Assembly: GCF_027111295.1 (NCBI RefSeq)
Contig: NZ_CP114287.1
Coordinates: 5,642,001-5,706,000 of the forward strand
Length of the DNA: 64,000 nucleotides
Direction: 5' to 3'
Source of the DNA: Flavobacterium gelatinilyticum
Lineage (GTDB): Bacteria > Bacteroidota > Bacteroidia > Flavobacteriales > Flavobacteriaceae
This document shows positions 54,180 to 62,527 of this stretch, piece by piece; the stretch's first letter is position 1; each line of letters starts with the position of its first letter. The notes below the pieces were generated by a model. It did not search any database and was not told where the DNA came from. It saw only the letters and a program-made list of their open reading frames with translations. The position numbers and the translations under genes are program-made.

Positions 54180-56624
54180 TTAAAATGAATATCCTAAAGT
54201 TAACAGCCAGTTTGAAGGCGCACCAGGGAATAAACGAATATAATCGTATCCGCCCACCCAGTAGGTTTTGTTCAGGATATTGTTGGCATTCAGCTGAATT
54301 TTAAACTTATTAATGTTGTAATACAAAGCCGCATTAAACAACGTATAACCCGGAAGTGTCTGTTCGTTTGTCTGGCTCATGGTACGTGTTGTGGCAAAGT
54401 TTGAACCCGCAGCAATTCCGAAATCTTTTAAAGCACCGTCCAGAAAGTTATAGCGCGTCCAGATATTACCGGATTGTTTCGGTGTATTTGGTTTTTGTCT
54501 TCCAATTTCCTCCGGAATAGAACTTTCTGTAATATGCACGTCGTTATAAGTATACGCTGCCGAAATACTCCAGTTACGCGTAATATTTCCGTTTAAGTCA
54601 ATCTCGATACCTTTAGATTCCTCTTTTCCAATAGGGCGCATCAAATCCGGATTGGCTGTATCATTTGCATTGTATAAGGTGTTTTTCTGCTCAATTTTAA
54701 ACAAAGCAACCGTTACGAAAAGTTTGTCCTTAAACCATGACGATTTTCCTCCAAATTCGACCATATTGCTTTCTAACGGATCAAATGGTCCTCCCGCATT
54801 TGGATTTGCCAGAGTCGAAGCCGTCTGTGGATTGTATCCCTGAACATACGTTCCGTACACATTGATATTTGGATTAACCGTATAGGTTAAACCCACTCGA
54901 GGTAAAAACGAATGCTGTTTTACTTTCTCTTCAGTCGCTTTTTTATAGTTTGCTTTATCGGTATATTCATCGTAACGAACACCAATTAAAGCCTGTAAAC
55001 GTCCAAAAGTAATATGATCCTGAACGTAAACGCCGTATAACGAATAATAAGTTGGGTCAACCGGACGCGCCACATAGAAATACTTGCTCATATCCTTTAA
55101 CTGCTGTGATGAAGACGGATTGCTCAAATCAAAATGCGCTACGTTTGGAACCGGATTTCCTTTGGCATCCAGTAAATAATTGGCTTTATTGGCAGGATTG
55201 TAAGAAGCAATAAAACCTGTATTGGCTGCATTTCTGTAACCACTTGCCGTTAATTGCGAACCACCCACAGGAACCTGTTCCTGAGCATAATCAAAACCGG
55301 CAATTAAATTATGTTTTAAAGCACCTGTTTTGGCTTCATACTTAAAGAAAGTAGAAAGATTGTCGATGTAGCGTTTGCGTTTACGCATAAAAACCTGCAT
55401 TTCAATTGCTGTCGGGATCAGACTTCCGTCTCCTGCCGATGCGTATTTGTTAGCACCGCGGTGCTCTACAAGATCCTCGTTGTACCCCGTACGAATATAA
55501 GAAGCAGAAAAAGACAAACGATCTGTAAATTTATGGTTTAATGAAGTGGTTACGATATACGTTTCCTCATTTAGATAATCATTTGTAGAGTTTAATGAAT
55601 TCGATGTTTTAGTTGAGTATAAATTATCCTCATAAGTCGATTGTCCGCGGTCCAGGATACTTTTAGAACCGCTGTAAATCAAATCAAAGTTTACGCTTGT
55701 TTTATCACTTGGAAGAAACGAAAGCGAAGGCGCAATCACGATATTTTTATCAAACTGCAGATCCCTGAAAGAATTCGCATTTTCGTAACCCAGATTCAAA
55801 CGATACAAAAGTGATTTATCCTCTGTCAGAGGTCCGGTAAAATCGGCTAAAGCACGTAAAGTATTAAAACTTCCGGTAGAAAAACTTACACTGTTTGCGG
55901 CCTGATCCAATGGTTTTTTGGTAACACGGTTTAAAACCCCTCCAGGAGAAGCATTCCCGAATAAAGCCGAAGAAGGTCCTTTTAAAACCTCTACACGCTC
56001 TAAATAATTCGCAAGAGGTTGTTTCCAGAATCCGGTAGAAGTTCGCATACCGTTAAGTAACTGCGTATTGCTTCCTCCGTTAATTCTAAACCCTCTAATC
56101 GTAATATCATCATAAAAACTAAACTGGCTCACCCCGCTGAAGTTTTTTACCACTTCGCCTACGCGAATGGAACCCTGATCTGCAATAAGCTCTTTTGTAG
56201 CATATGAAACCGCTTGCGGAAGATCTTTTAAAGCAATTTCTGTTTTTGCTCCAATAAAAGATTTCGTATTTCGGTATGATTTTTCTTTTCTTCCTGTAAT
56301 CTCTACAGTCTGTAAAGTATTCATGTTTTCCTGTAAAACAATCGTTAACTCAAGATTTTGATCCTCTTGCAGATAAACGTTTTTTTCCTGAACAGTAAAT
56401 CCCATTGCCGAAAAATAAACCGTATAATTTCCTGCTGTAAGACCCGTAATTTCAAAATTTCCTTTATCATCAGAAATCGTGCTTTTTTTAGGACTTTTAA
56501 TGGATATAGAAGCATAAGAAACAGCTTCGTTTGTTTCGGAAACTAACTTTCCGGTAATTTTTGCATTTTGCGCCTGGCTGAAGTTAAAAAAAGCCAGCAG
56601 CAAAAATAAATAAGTGAACTTCAT
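54180..56624 (-). CDS. TonB-dependent siderophore receptor
   Basis: An 814-residue outer-membrane receptor. Signal peptide (1-18, ending NFSQA|QN), carboxypeptidase-regulatory-like domain (about 20-105, 'SDDKGNFEITGLTAGNYTVYFSAMGF'), plug (about 125-245; 'RVEVLKGPSSALFGNASPGGVLNRVTKKP' is a siderophore-receptor hallmark) and a 22-strand barrel ending 'LLTLGYSF'. It is a different gene from the receptor at 5822, though the same family, and may take a different ferric siderophore. It is followed by the PepSY gene in one transcript. The promoter is a perfect consensus overlapping site C of the 21-bp motif. Confidence 0.93.
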   Translation of the reverse strand: MKFTYLFLLLAFFNFSQAQNAKITGKLVSETNEAVSYASISIKSPKKSTISDDKGNFEITGLTAGNYTVYFSAMGFTVQEKNVYLQEDQNLELTIVLQENMNTLQTVEITGRKEKSYRNTKSFIGAKTEIALKDLPQAVSYATKELIADQGSIRVGEVVKNFSGVSQFSFYDDITIRGFRINGGSNTQLLNGMRTSTGFWKQPLANYLERVEVLKGPSSALFGNASPGGVLNRVTKKPLDQAANSVSFSTGSFNTLRALADFTGPLTEDKSLLYRLNLGYENANSFRDLQFDKNIVIAPSLSFLPSDKTSVNFDLIYSGSKSILDRGQSTYEDNLYSTKTSNSLNSTNDYLNEETYIVTTSLNHKFTDRLSFSASYIRTGYNEDLVEHRGANKYASAGDGSLIPTAIEMQVFMRKRKRYIDNLSTFFKYEAKTGALKHNLIAGFDYAQEQVPVGGSQLTASGYRNAANTGFIASYNPANKANYLLDAKGNPVPNVAHFDLSNPSSSQQLKDMSKYFYVARPVDPTYYSLYGVYVQDHITFGRLQALIGVRYDEYTDKANYKKATEEKVKQHSFLPRVGLTYTVNPNINVYGTYVQGYNPQTASTLANPNAGGPFDPLESNMVEFGGKSSWFKDKLFVTVALFKIEQKNTLYNANDTANPDLMRPIGKEESKGIEIDLNGNITRNWSISAAYTYNDVHITESSIPEEIGRQKPNTPKQSGNIWTRYNFLDGALKDFGIAAGSNFATTRTMSQTNEQTLPGYTLFNAALYYNINKFKIQLNANNILNKTYWVGGYDYIRLFPGAPSNWLLTLGYSF

Positions 56625-56649
56625 GGTGGTTATTTAAATTTTAGGTGTG

Positions 56650-56680
56650 CAAATCTAAAGTTATTTAGATTAAATACAAA
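56650..56680 (-). promoter_or_regulatory. Promoter of the receptor-PepSY operon (exact consensus)
   Basis: On the minus strand, TTTG (56677-56680) then exactly 19 bases then TAGATTTG (56650-56657). Both boxes match the consensus fully. Confidence 0.85.
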
Positions 56681-56682
56681 TA
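56662..56682 (-). promoter_or_regulatory. Candidate iron-responsive operator (site C)
   Basis: TATTTAGATTAAAT followed by ACAAATA. It lies between and over the -33 box of the promoter, so binding would block RNA polymerase. A local inverted repeat AATCTAAA-GTTA-TTTAGATT (56652-56671) overlaps it. Confidence 0.55.
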
Positions 56683-57003
56683 ATTTAAAAACCTGCAATT
56701 GCTCCTGAAACACTCAAATTATTTTCAAATAGTAAGAAAATTATGAGCAGTAAAATTTTAGTGAAATATTGATTTAGAAGAAAAGAGAATTTTTAGAAAA
56801 TATCTTTCCGTTAAATTTAATTATCTGTTTTATAGTGATTTATGATTTGTTTTGAAGGAGAATAAATTCTGGTTTCAATTTTTTAAAAGAAGAAAAACGG
56901 AATCAGAACCAATAAAAAAATGAAGCCGAAAACTGATCCTGAAAAGTACTAATCACTTACCTCAAAGTAAGTGTTTTTTTAGGTGTATTTTGAAAAAGTA
57001 AGA
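56683..57003. other. Intergenic region between the iron operon and the EamA gene
   Basis: AT-rich, with no ORF or promoter pair that I can support. Together with the neighbouring operator and terminator it fills the 56625-57044 gap. Confidence 0.4.
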
Positions 57004-57040
57004 TAAAAGCCTCTTATAAAAACATAAGAGGCTTTAGAGA
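57004..57040 (-). terminator. Terminator of the EamA transporter gene
   Basis: AAAGCCTCTTAT (57006-57017) and ATAAGAGGCTTT (57024-57035) form a perfect 12-bp stem; on the minus strand TTATC and later T-runs follow. It sits 10 bases beyond the stop codon. Confidence 0.85.
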
Positions 57041-57044
57041 ATTT

Positions 57045-57908
57045 CTATTTTCTAATCGAAATTATGGTCTGTGATATGACAGAAGCAATTACAAACATCA
57101 ATCCGATGTAAAATGACAAGTTTACTTCTTTACTTTCGTTAAAAAACAAAAAGGCCATAATGATGGCATAAACCGGTTCAAGATTAAAAGTCAGGTTTAC
57201 TGTAAACGCCGGAATCTTCTTTAAAACTTCGGCAAAAATAACATACAGTCCCACTGTACAAAACGAAGCCAGAAGAATAAGATAGAAAATATCTCTCCCG
57301 CCGGGAATAATACTTTCAGCCGGAAAAATAAAAAGATAAAACGGCATTAAAAGTCCTAAACCAATCGTACCGCCAATCATTTGATAATAATTGATAACCC
57401 TGCTGTCGTAAACCACAACCAGTTTTTCGTTGTAAATAGTATAAAGCGCAGCAAAAGCCGAAGAAATAACCCCCAGAATAATCCCCAGCTGATAAGAAGA
57501 ATCAAAATGAAAAATAAGGGCAATTCCCGCCAGAGTAAACATACTGAGAACTAATTCGGTTACATTGAACCTTTGTCCGTTAATGATAGGAGAGAACAGC
57601 GCCGTAAACAAACTCGTAAGGCAGTAGCACACTACACCAACCGAAATATTCGAATATTTAATACTCGCATAAAAAAAGATCCAGTGAATGGTGATTAACA
57701 AACCAACATTAGAAATAGTGAATTTTTCTTTGAGATTTGTAAGCGTCGGGACTTTAAATAATTTTAAAATAAGAAATAATACCAGGGCAGAAAAAAATAC
57801 GCGGTACCAGACCAAAAGCCCTTCATTTAAAGAAATAAGTTTCCCAAAAACACCCGTAAAACCTGCCAGTATTACGGCAATATGCAGTAAGATATATGAT
57901 TTTTTCAT
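57045..57908 (-). CDS. EamA/DMT-family transporter
   Basis: A 287-residue inner-membrane transporter of the drug/metabolite superfamily, with ten predicted membrane helices in two EamA repeats (about 1-140 and 145-287). The ATG at 57908 is chosen over a TTG four codons earlier. EamA members export small metabolites such as amino acids, but the substrate cannot be read from sequence. Expression is probably controlled by the leader at 57921-58109: a consensus promoter, a 10-codon mini-ORF ending in three prolines and competing hairpins. Because the leader peptide contains Cys and Pro codons, an amino-acid-linked signal is plausible. Confidence 0.88.
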   Translation of the reverse strand: MKKSYILLHIAVILAGFTGVFGKLISLNEGLLVWYRVFFSALVLFLILKLFKVPTLTNLKEKFTISNVGLLITIHWIFFYASIKYSNISVGVVCYCLTSLFTALFSPIINGQRFNVTELVLSMFTLAGIALIFHFDSSYQLGIILGVISSAFAALYTIYNEKLVVVYDSRVINYYQMIGGTIGLGLLMPFYLFIFPAESIIPGGRDIFYLILLASFCTVGLYVIFAEVLKKIPAFTVNLTFNLEPVYAIIMAFLFFNESKEVNLSFYIGLMFVIASVISQTIISIRK

Positions 57909-57920
57909 AAGATTATCCAA

Positions 57921-57932
57921 TGCCTTTCGGCA
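57921..57932 (-). promoter_or_regulatory. Second leader hairpin with GAAA loop
   Basis: In the RNA, UGCC-GAAA-GGCA: a short stem with a GNRA tetraloop, 12 bases before the start codon region. Its GCCGAAA can pair with UUUCGGC of the upstream hairpin, making the two structures mutually exclusive. Confidence 0.5.
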
Positions 57933-57973
57933 CGATTTTTAATTAATAAGAAGGATTGACTTTAAGCCACAGA

Positions 57974-57996
57974 AAAATAAGCCGAAACATTTCGGC
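57974..57996 (-). terminator. Candidate attenuator hairpin in the EamA leader
   Basis: In the minus-strand RNA, GCCGAAA (57996-57990) pairs with UUUCGGC (57987-57981), followed immediately by UUAUUUUU. It is short but terminator-shaped, between the mini-ORF and the transporter start. Confidence 0.5.
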
Positions 57997-58027
57997 AGAA
58001 ACTTAAAGTTTAATTAGTAATTAAAAA

Positions 58028-58060
58028 TCAAGGAGGAGGAAGACAACCTTTTAGGCTCAT
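58028..58060 (-). CDS. 10-codon leader peptide MSLKGCLPPP
   Basis: ATG at 58058-58060, ten codons, TGA at 58028-58030. It begins about 12 bases after the predicted transcription start, with an A-rich leader. The final three codons are CCT CCT CCT; consecutive prolines slow ribosomes, and the stall would lie just upstream of the attenuator hairpin. Its real translation is unproven. Confidence 0.5.
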   Translation of the reverse strand: MSLKGCLPPP

Positions 58061-58077
58061 GTTTTTTTCGATTTGCT

Positions 58078-58109
58078 CAAAAATATTTAAAACGAATTAA
58101 ACTCACAAA
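58078..58109 (-). promoter_or_regulatory. Promoter of the EamA leader and gene
   Basis: On the minus strand, TTTG (58106-58109), 20 bases, then TATTTTTG (58078-58085). Both boxes fit the consensus; spacing is one base over the norm. Confidence 0.75.
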
Positions 58110-58207
58110 GTTTCTAAGGCGTTTTTGCACTTTTTACACTGAAATAAGAGAGAACTCTATACTTTTCTGACAAGGTTTTCAATGTTCTGCTGCGTACATA
58201 CAGTCAT

Positions 58208-58249
58208 GAATTCACGAATTATTATAATTTAAAAAAAAATCGTGAATTC
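58208..58249. repeat. Interspersed inverted repeat
   Basis: GAATTCACGA (58208-58217) and TCGTGAATTC (58240-58249) are perfect inverted copies. A further partial copy, ATGAATTCGC, occurs near 58294. The rest of 58110-58601 holds a lone -7 box, TATTTTTG at 58391-58398, and no gene that I can support. Confidence 0.6.
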
Positions 58250-58601
58250 GCGGCTGTTCATCATCCCGAAAATCAAACTTTAAAAATTAATTCATGAATT
58301 CGCATCAAAAAAATGGCAAAGAACAGATTCATGTATCCTTACAAGTGTGTTTTAAACGTTTATAAAATGCTAAAAACGCATTTCGTCGATTATTTTTGTA
58401 TTTTATCGATGTTTTAATGATTGTAATTAAAAATTAATACATATATTCGCTAAAAATTAAGTTCATTGTTGTAAGAATAAAGTGCAGGGGAAAGGATTCA
58501 GAAAAATTAAAAATCCTTGAATGAAGTCGGATATTTTAAAATAAAGTTAGAATCAGGTTTTATAATTATAGATACGATTAATCCCCCAAATCATTTAATA
58601 T

Positions 58602-60836
58602 ATGAAAACACTTTTACTACAAACCGTCCTTTTACTTTGCAGTTGTTTTGCAATAGGACAAAAAACGCTCTTTATACCTACAGAATGGAGCAACCCCAAC
58701 AACGAATTCTACGGCAAAATCTCCGATTCCAGAAGATACGAATCGACCAACTTTGTACTCTACTGGGGCGATAAAGTAGGAACCAATCCGGCGGCGTACT
58801 CAGATGCCGCGCTGCGTTTTACCCCTAGATCTGTTGCAGATACTTTAGAACACAGTTTTAAACGTTTTGTAACCGACTTAAAATTCGTAAGCAATGCGCC
58901 GACAACAAACGTTGGAAAGTACAAAATCATCATCATGGTCATGAATACCTGGACTTCAACCGATACCAGATTGCAGGCTTTTGCGCACGCAAGTTCCTTT
59001 AGTAATACAATCGGTGCGATGTTTGTTCATCCCGAAGCTACACGCGACGGAGGTGCTTTATCGCATGAATTTGCCCATACATTGCAAATGATGATGCGTA
59101 TTCAGGAAAATCCGGGTAACGGAACCGCATTTGCAGGATACGACTGGGCAGGACCGTTTTTTGAAGGCCACGCCAATTTTATGCGCGCACAAGCCTACGC
59201 AAAATGGGCCGATATCGACGGAACTTTAACGAGATGGATTCAGACCCGACATTTTATGTGGTCATCCAACCGTCATCATTATACCAACTTCCATTTGATG
59301 TATTATGTACAGGAAAAAGACGGATTCGATTTTACACGCAGAATGTGGGCGGAATCTAAAAATCAGGAACACCCGCTGGAAACGATTAAAAGACTGAAAG
59401 GTTTTACACAAGACCAGCTCAACGATTATTTGTGGGGTTATGCACAAAGACAGCCTGCTTTTGATTACCCGATTCAGTGGACATCTCAGATTAACAATAC
59501 GAGCAATTTTGGTAAAAAAATCAGAGAAGTACACAAACAAATCGAAACCAGAATGCCTCGTTATACCAGCAGACAATACACTCTTTTAACGAAAGTAACC
59601 GGTACAACAGACCAATATTATACCAACAATGACTGGGCACCGCAGGATTACGGAATGAATATAATTCCGTTATATCCAACTTGTTCCGGAACTCAGAAAA
59701 AAGTAACCATTAAATTTAAAGGTCATACCGAAGTAAATCCAAATCAGGCCGGATGGCGATATGGTTTTGTAACCACTAAAAGCGACGGAACAATTTCGCG
59801 TTACAGCCCAATGTACAAAACAGATGGCGAAGCTTCGTTTACTTTAGATTCTTCAACAGAAGCCAGCATTTATCTGGTAGTTTTTGCAGCCCCAAAAGCG
59901 CATGTAAATTACAATATGGATGAAGGATATCCAAAACAAAGAAGATATCCGTATGAATTAAAAATTGCGAACGCTAATCCTGAAGGTTTTCAGCCTGCAG
60001 CAGATTTTAGAAAATTCCTTAAAACCAACGGTCGTATTCATGCAAACGGAGGCGGATGGGTTTCAAACAGTGCAAACGTGGCATCATCTGTGTATGTAGG
60101 ACCGTATGCTATTGTAAGAAGCGGTACAATTTCCGGTAACGCCCGTATCGACGGAACGGCTTTAGTAGAAGGAGGAAACATTAGCGGGAATGCCATAGTA
60201 AGAGACAATGCCTGCGTGTACAATGCGACTTTATCAGGAAGTGCAATTGTAGAAGGCAACGGCTGGATGGAAGGCGGTTCTGTAACCAGCTCGGCTAATA
60301 TTAAAGGAAATGCAATGCTGTTTGCAGGGAATTTTGGAAACAGCGTTGTAGTAGGAGGAGATGCCGAAATTGGAAGCTGCTCAACAAACGGAGTTTACCT
60401 GCAATTCCCATACTGGAGAAACGGCAGAACCGAATGTGACGGAAAAGGAGCAGGCGATGCTTCAAACATTGATATCAATACCACATTTACGAACTTCTCA
60501 GCAGCACAAATGGCATTTAGCGTTACGCCAAGCTGTACAAATGCTACGCTGGGTACAAGCAAATCGATTCTGGATTCAGAAGATTACAGTTTAAGTATTT
60601 TCCCGAATCCGGCTGCCGGAAACTTAACGATTTCGTTCGTGCAGAATCAGCCGGAAAAAGTAACCATTACGGTATTCGACACCAACGGACGTACACTTGA
60701 TGTTATTACAAATCAAACCTACGAAACCGGCCGAATCGATATTCCGTACAACTGCAGTAAACTGATTCCGGGTGTGTATTTAGTCCGCATTCAGTCAGGA
60801 AACACAGTAACCAACAAGTCGTTTATTAAACAATAA
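58602..60836 (+). CDS. T9SS-secreted zinc metalloprotease (DUF6055-type) with beta-helix segment
   Basis: A 744-residue secreted protein. Signal peptide (1-19, ending CFAIG|QK). An N-terminal DUF6055-like domain (about 35-330) contains a gluzincin motif, H-E-F-A-H in 'LSHEFAHTLQMMM' near residue 153, with a downstream Glu in 'FFEGHANFM' near 185 that could be the third zinc ligand. Residues 480-600 are a left-handed beta-helix-like stretch of short repeats ('GTISGNARIDGTALVEGGNISGNAIVRDNACV'). The last 75 residues are a T9SS type A sorting domain ('SIFPNPAAGNLTISF' to 'NKSFIKQ'). It is therefore probably exported and bound at the surface or released. Start fixed by the signal peptide. Single-gene unit with a strong terminator. 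Confidence 0.88.
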   Translation: MKTLLLQTVLLLCSCFAIGQKTLFIPTEWSNPNNEFYGKISDSRRYESTNFVLYWGDKVGTNPAAYSDAALRFTPRSVADTLEHSFKRFVTDLKFVSNAPTTNVGKYKIIIMVMNTWTSTDTRLQAFAHASSFSNTIGAMFVHPEATRDGGALSHEFAHTLQMMMRIQENPGNGTAFAGYDWAGPFFEGHANFMRAQAYAKWADIDGTLTRWIQTRHFMWSSNRHHYTNFHLMYYVQEKDGFDFTRRMWAESKNQEHPLETIKRLKGFTQDQLNDYLWGYAQRQPAFDYPIQWTSQINNTSNFGKKIREVHKQIETRMPRYTSRQYTLLTKVTGTTDQYYTNNDWAPQDYGMNIIPLYPTCSGTQKKVTIKFKGHTEVNPNQAGWRYGFVTTKSDGTISRYSPMYKTDGEASFTLDSSTEASIYLVVFAAPKAHVNYNMDEGYPKQRRYPYELKIANANPEGFQPAADFRKFLKTNGRIHANGGGWVSNSANVASSVYVGPYAIVRSGTISGNARIDGTALVEGGNISGNAIVRDNACVYNATLSGSAIVEGNGWMEGGSVTSSANIKGNAMLFAGNFGNSVVVGGDAEIGSCSTNGVYLQFPYWRNGRTECDGKGAGDASNIDINTTFTNFSAAQMAFSVTPSCTNATLGTSKSILDSEDYSLSIFPNPAAGNLTISFVQNQPEKVTITVFDTNGRTLDVITNQTYETGRIDIPYNCSKLIPGVYLVRIQSGNTVTNKSFIKQ

Positions 60837-60859
60837 TAGTTTTTAGTTCATTTTTTTTG

Positions 60860-60898
60860 CCCTGTCGAAAGGTTAGGTTCGGCAGGGTTTTTTGTTTT
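60860..60898 (+). terminator. Terminator of the metalloprotease gene
   Basis: CCCTGTCGAA (60860-60869) pairs with TTCGGCAGGG (60878-60887), with one G-U pair, followed by TTTTTTG and more T. Confidence 0.88.
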
Positions 60899-60939
60899 TG
60901 CAGCTAAAGCACAAAGATTCTTTTTTTTGTCTTAAAAGG

Positions 60940-61207
60940 TTTCACGCAGATTACAAGGATTTGGGCAGATCATGCGGATCTAAGTAACAGGACAAAAAAT
61001 AATCTCGCAAAGAAGCGAAAGCGCAAAGCTTTAACGCATAGAAACATAGGTTTACTTTACGTAAAAGGCATTTCATTAGTGTGAACAAACATAGCTATGT
61101 TTGAAAACTAGTTTTTTCTTTACTCTTTTTTAGTTAGCAAAGTCTATGTTCCTATGTGTTAAAATTAATCTGCATGATCTGCTCAAATCTGTAAAATCTG
61201 CGTGAAA
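60940..61207. repeat. Nested inverted-repeat element
   Basis: Outer arms at 60940-60980 and 61166-61207 are inverted copies of the 'CTGCGTGAAA' intergenic repeat. Inner arms near 61029-61050 and 61142-61165 share an inverted 'TTTAACRCATAG' phrase. The centre is an 18-bp perfect palindrome, CAAACATAGCTATGTTTG (61086-61103). The gap 60899-61231 has no gene. Confidence 0.7.
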
Positions 61208-61231
61208 AGAAATTTGTGCGGTCAAAAAAAC

Positions 61232-61262
61232 TTGCATTTATGTATTTAACTACGTAGTTTTG
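61232..61262 (+). promoter_or_regulatory. Promoter of the GNAT-MarR operon
   Basis: TTG (61232-61234), 20 bases, then TAGTTTTG (61255-61262), matching the consensus. It precedes the ATG at 61283 by about 20 bases. Confidence 0.75.
61248..61259. promoter_or_regulatory. Palindromic operator AACTACGTAGTT
   Basis: A 12-bp perfect palindrome overlapping the -7 box of the GNAT-MarR promoter. The site and shape fit binding by the MarR protein encoded in the same operon. Confidence 0.6.
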
Positions 61263-61282
61263 TGAAACAAAAAAAACAAAAT

Positions 61283-61774
61283 ATGAAACCTGTAATAAAA
61301 CCTATAGCAAACGAATACGAAAACGAAGCGGCTAATTTGATAATCAACATCCAGCAGAACGAATTCAACGTGCCGATAACCCTGAAAGACCAGCCGGATT
61401 TATTCGATATTCAAAACTTTTATTATGCCGGAGGAGGCGGTTTCTGGGGCGCTTTTATAAATGATGAACTAGTTGGAACCATTGCTTTGGTAAAATTTGA
61501 AGACCATAAAGCCGCCATTCGCAAAATGTTTGTAAAGAAAGAATTTAGAGGAAAAGAACTTTCAATCGCACAAAAATTACTGGAGACTTTAATCGAATAC
61601 AGCCGTAAAAACCAAATTGACGATATCTATTTAGGAACCGTTTTAATATTAGAAGCAGCATTGCGTTTTTATGAGAAAAACAATTTTGTGAGAGTTGAGA
61701 AAGAAGCACTGCCAAAAGACTTCCCGTTAATGGCACCTGATCATGTTTTTTGTCATTTGAACTTAAAGAAATAA
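61283..61774 (+). CDS. GNAT-family N-acetyltransferase
   Basis: A 163-residue cytosolic acetyl-CoA-dependent acetyltransferase. The ATG at 61283 is preferred to a GTG at 61262, which lies on the promoter -7 box. The family's motif A is present around residues 78-115 ('KMFVKKEFRGKELSIAQKLLETLIEYSRKN', where R-G-K-x-x-A corresponds to the acetyl-CoA loop), and motif B near 'AALRFYEKNNFVRV'. The acceptor is unknown. It overlaps nothing but leaves only 2 bases before the MarR gene, so the two are co-transcribed. Together they may form a self-controlled resistance or detoxification unit. Confidence 0.9.
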   Translation: MKPVIKPIANEYENEAANLIINIQQNEFNVPITLKDQPDLFDIQNFYYAGGGGFWGAFINDELVGTIALVKFEDHKAAIRKMFVKKEFRGKELSIAQKLLETLIEYSRKNQIDDIYLGTVLILEAALRFYEKNNFVRVEKEALPKDFPLMAPDHVFCHLNLKK

Positions 61775-61776
61775 AG

Positions 61777-62262
61777 ATGAATATAATCGATGAGTCAGGA
61801 ATATTGGCAGTTTCTACGCGATTGCAGCGATTAAGCGAGCAATTACGAAAAGACGGAACATTGGTTTATAAATCATTTGGAATCGATTTTGAACCCAAAT
61901 GGTTTCCGGTAATTTACACGCTTCATCATAAAGAAACTTTAAGCGTAGTCGAAATCGCCAATGAAATAGGTTATACACATCCGTCGACAATAAGTCTGCT
62001 TAAAGAACTCGAAAAGCAAAAACTCATTCGCTCAAAAAAAGACAAAATAGACGAGCGTAAAAGACTGCTTCAGCTCACGCCAAAAGGACAGGAATTAATT
62101 TTGGAAATGAAACCCGTTTGGGAAATCATGAAAAGTGCCTTAACAGAAATCACAGACAATCAAAACAATTTACTTAAAGCTATTGAAGAAGCCGAAAGTA
62201 AAATCCTGCATCAAAGTTTTTTACAGAGAGTTTTGCAATTGAAGAGTGAAGCGGAAAAATAA
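61777..62262 (+). CDS. MarR-family transcriptional regulator
   Basis: A 161-residue winged helix-turn-helix repressor of the MarR family, using the ATG at 61777 and not a TTG at 61750 inside the previous gene. The recognition region 'LSVVEIANEIGYTHPSTISLLKELEKQKLIRSKKDKIDERKRLLQLTPKGQELI' with the D-x-R wing is typical. MarR repressors are released from DNA by small ligands. It probably binds the AACTACGTAGTT palindrome in the operon promoter and controls its own synthesis with the acetyltransferase. Confidence 0.92.
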   Translation: MNIIDESGILAVSTRLQRLSEQLRKDGTLVYKSFGIDFEPKWFPVIYTLHHKETLSVVEIANEIGYTHPSTISLLKELEKQKLIRSKKDKIDERKRLLQLTPKGQELILEMKPVWEIMKSALTEITDNQNNLLKAIEEAESKILHQSFLQRVLQLKSEAEK

Positions 62263-62357
62263 AAAATAGATAGTATAAAAATTCAAGAAAAATCATAGAA
62301 AGAATTGAATGTTATTCTAACTAAGATAAATTCTTTTATCTTAAAAAAGGAAAAACA

Positions 62358-62390
62358 AAAAGCGATCTGATTAAGATCGCTTTTTTTTAT
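62358..62390 (+). terminator. Terminator of the GNAT-MarR operon
   Basis: AAAAGCGATCT (62358-62368) and AGATCGCTTTT (62374-62384) form a perfect stem with a 5-base loop and a T-run. Confidence 0.9.
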
Positions 62391-62515
62391 TACAACTGTT
62401 TAATTTGTAAATGATATTCAGGAATGATAAACCCAACATGCTCCAAAAACTACTCCATTTGAATTTACCCCATTCCTAAACTTCATTTTATATATGTACG
62501 ATAAACTTTACTTTA

Positions 62516-62523
62516 TAGTTTTG
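62516..62523 (+). promoter_or_regulatory. -7 element in the oxyR upstream region
   Basis: TAGTTTTG fits TANNTTTG, with TATG (62493-62496) at 19 bases as a one-mismatch -33. It lies 5 bases before a 40-codon ORF and 193 bases before oxyR. Confidence 0.5.
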
Positions 62524-62527
62524 AAAA

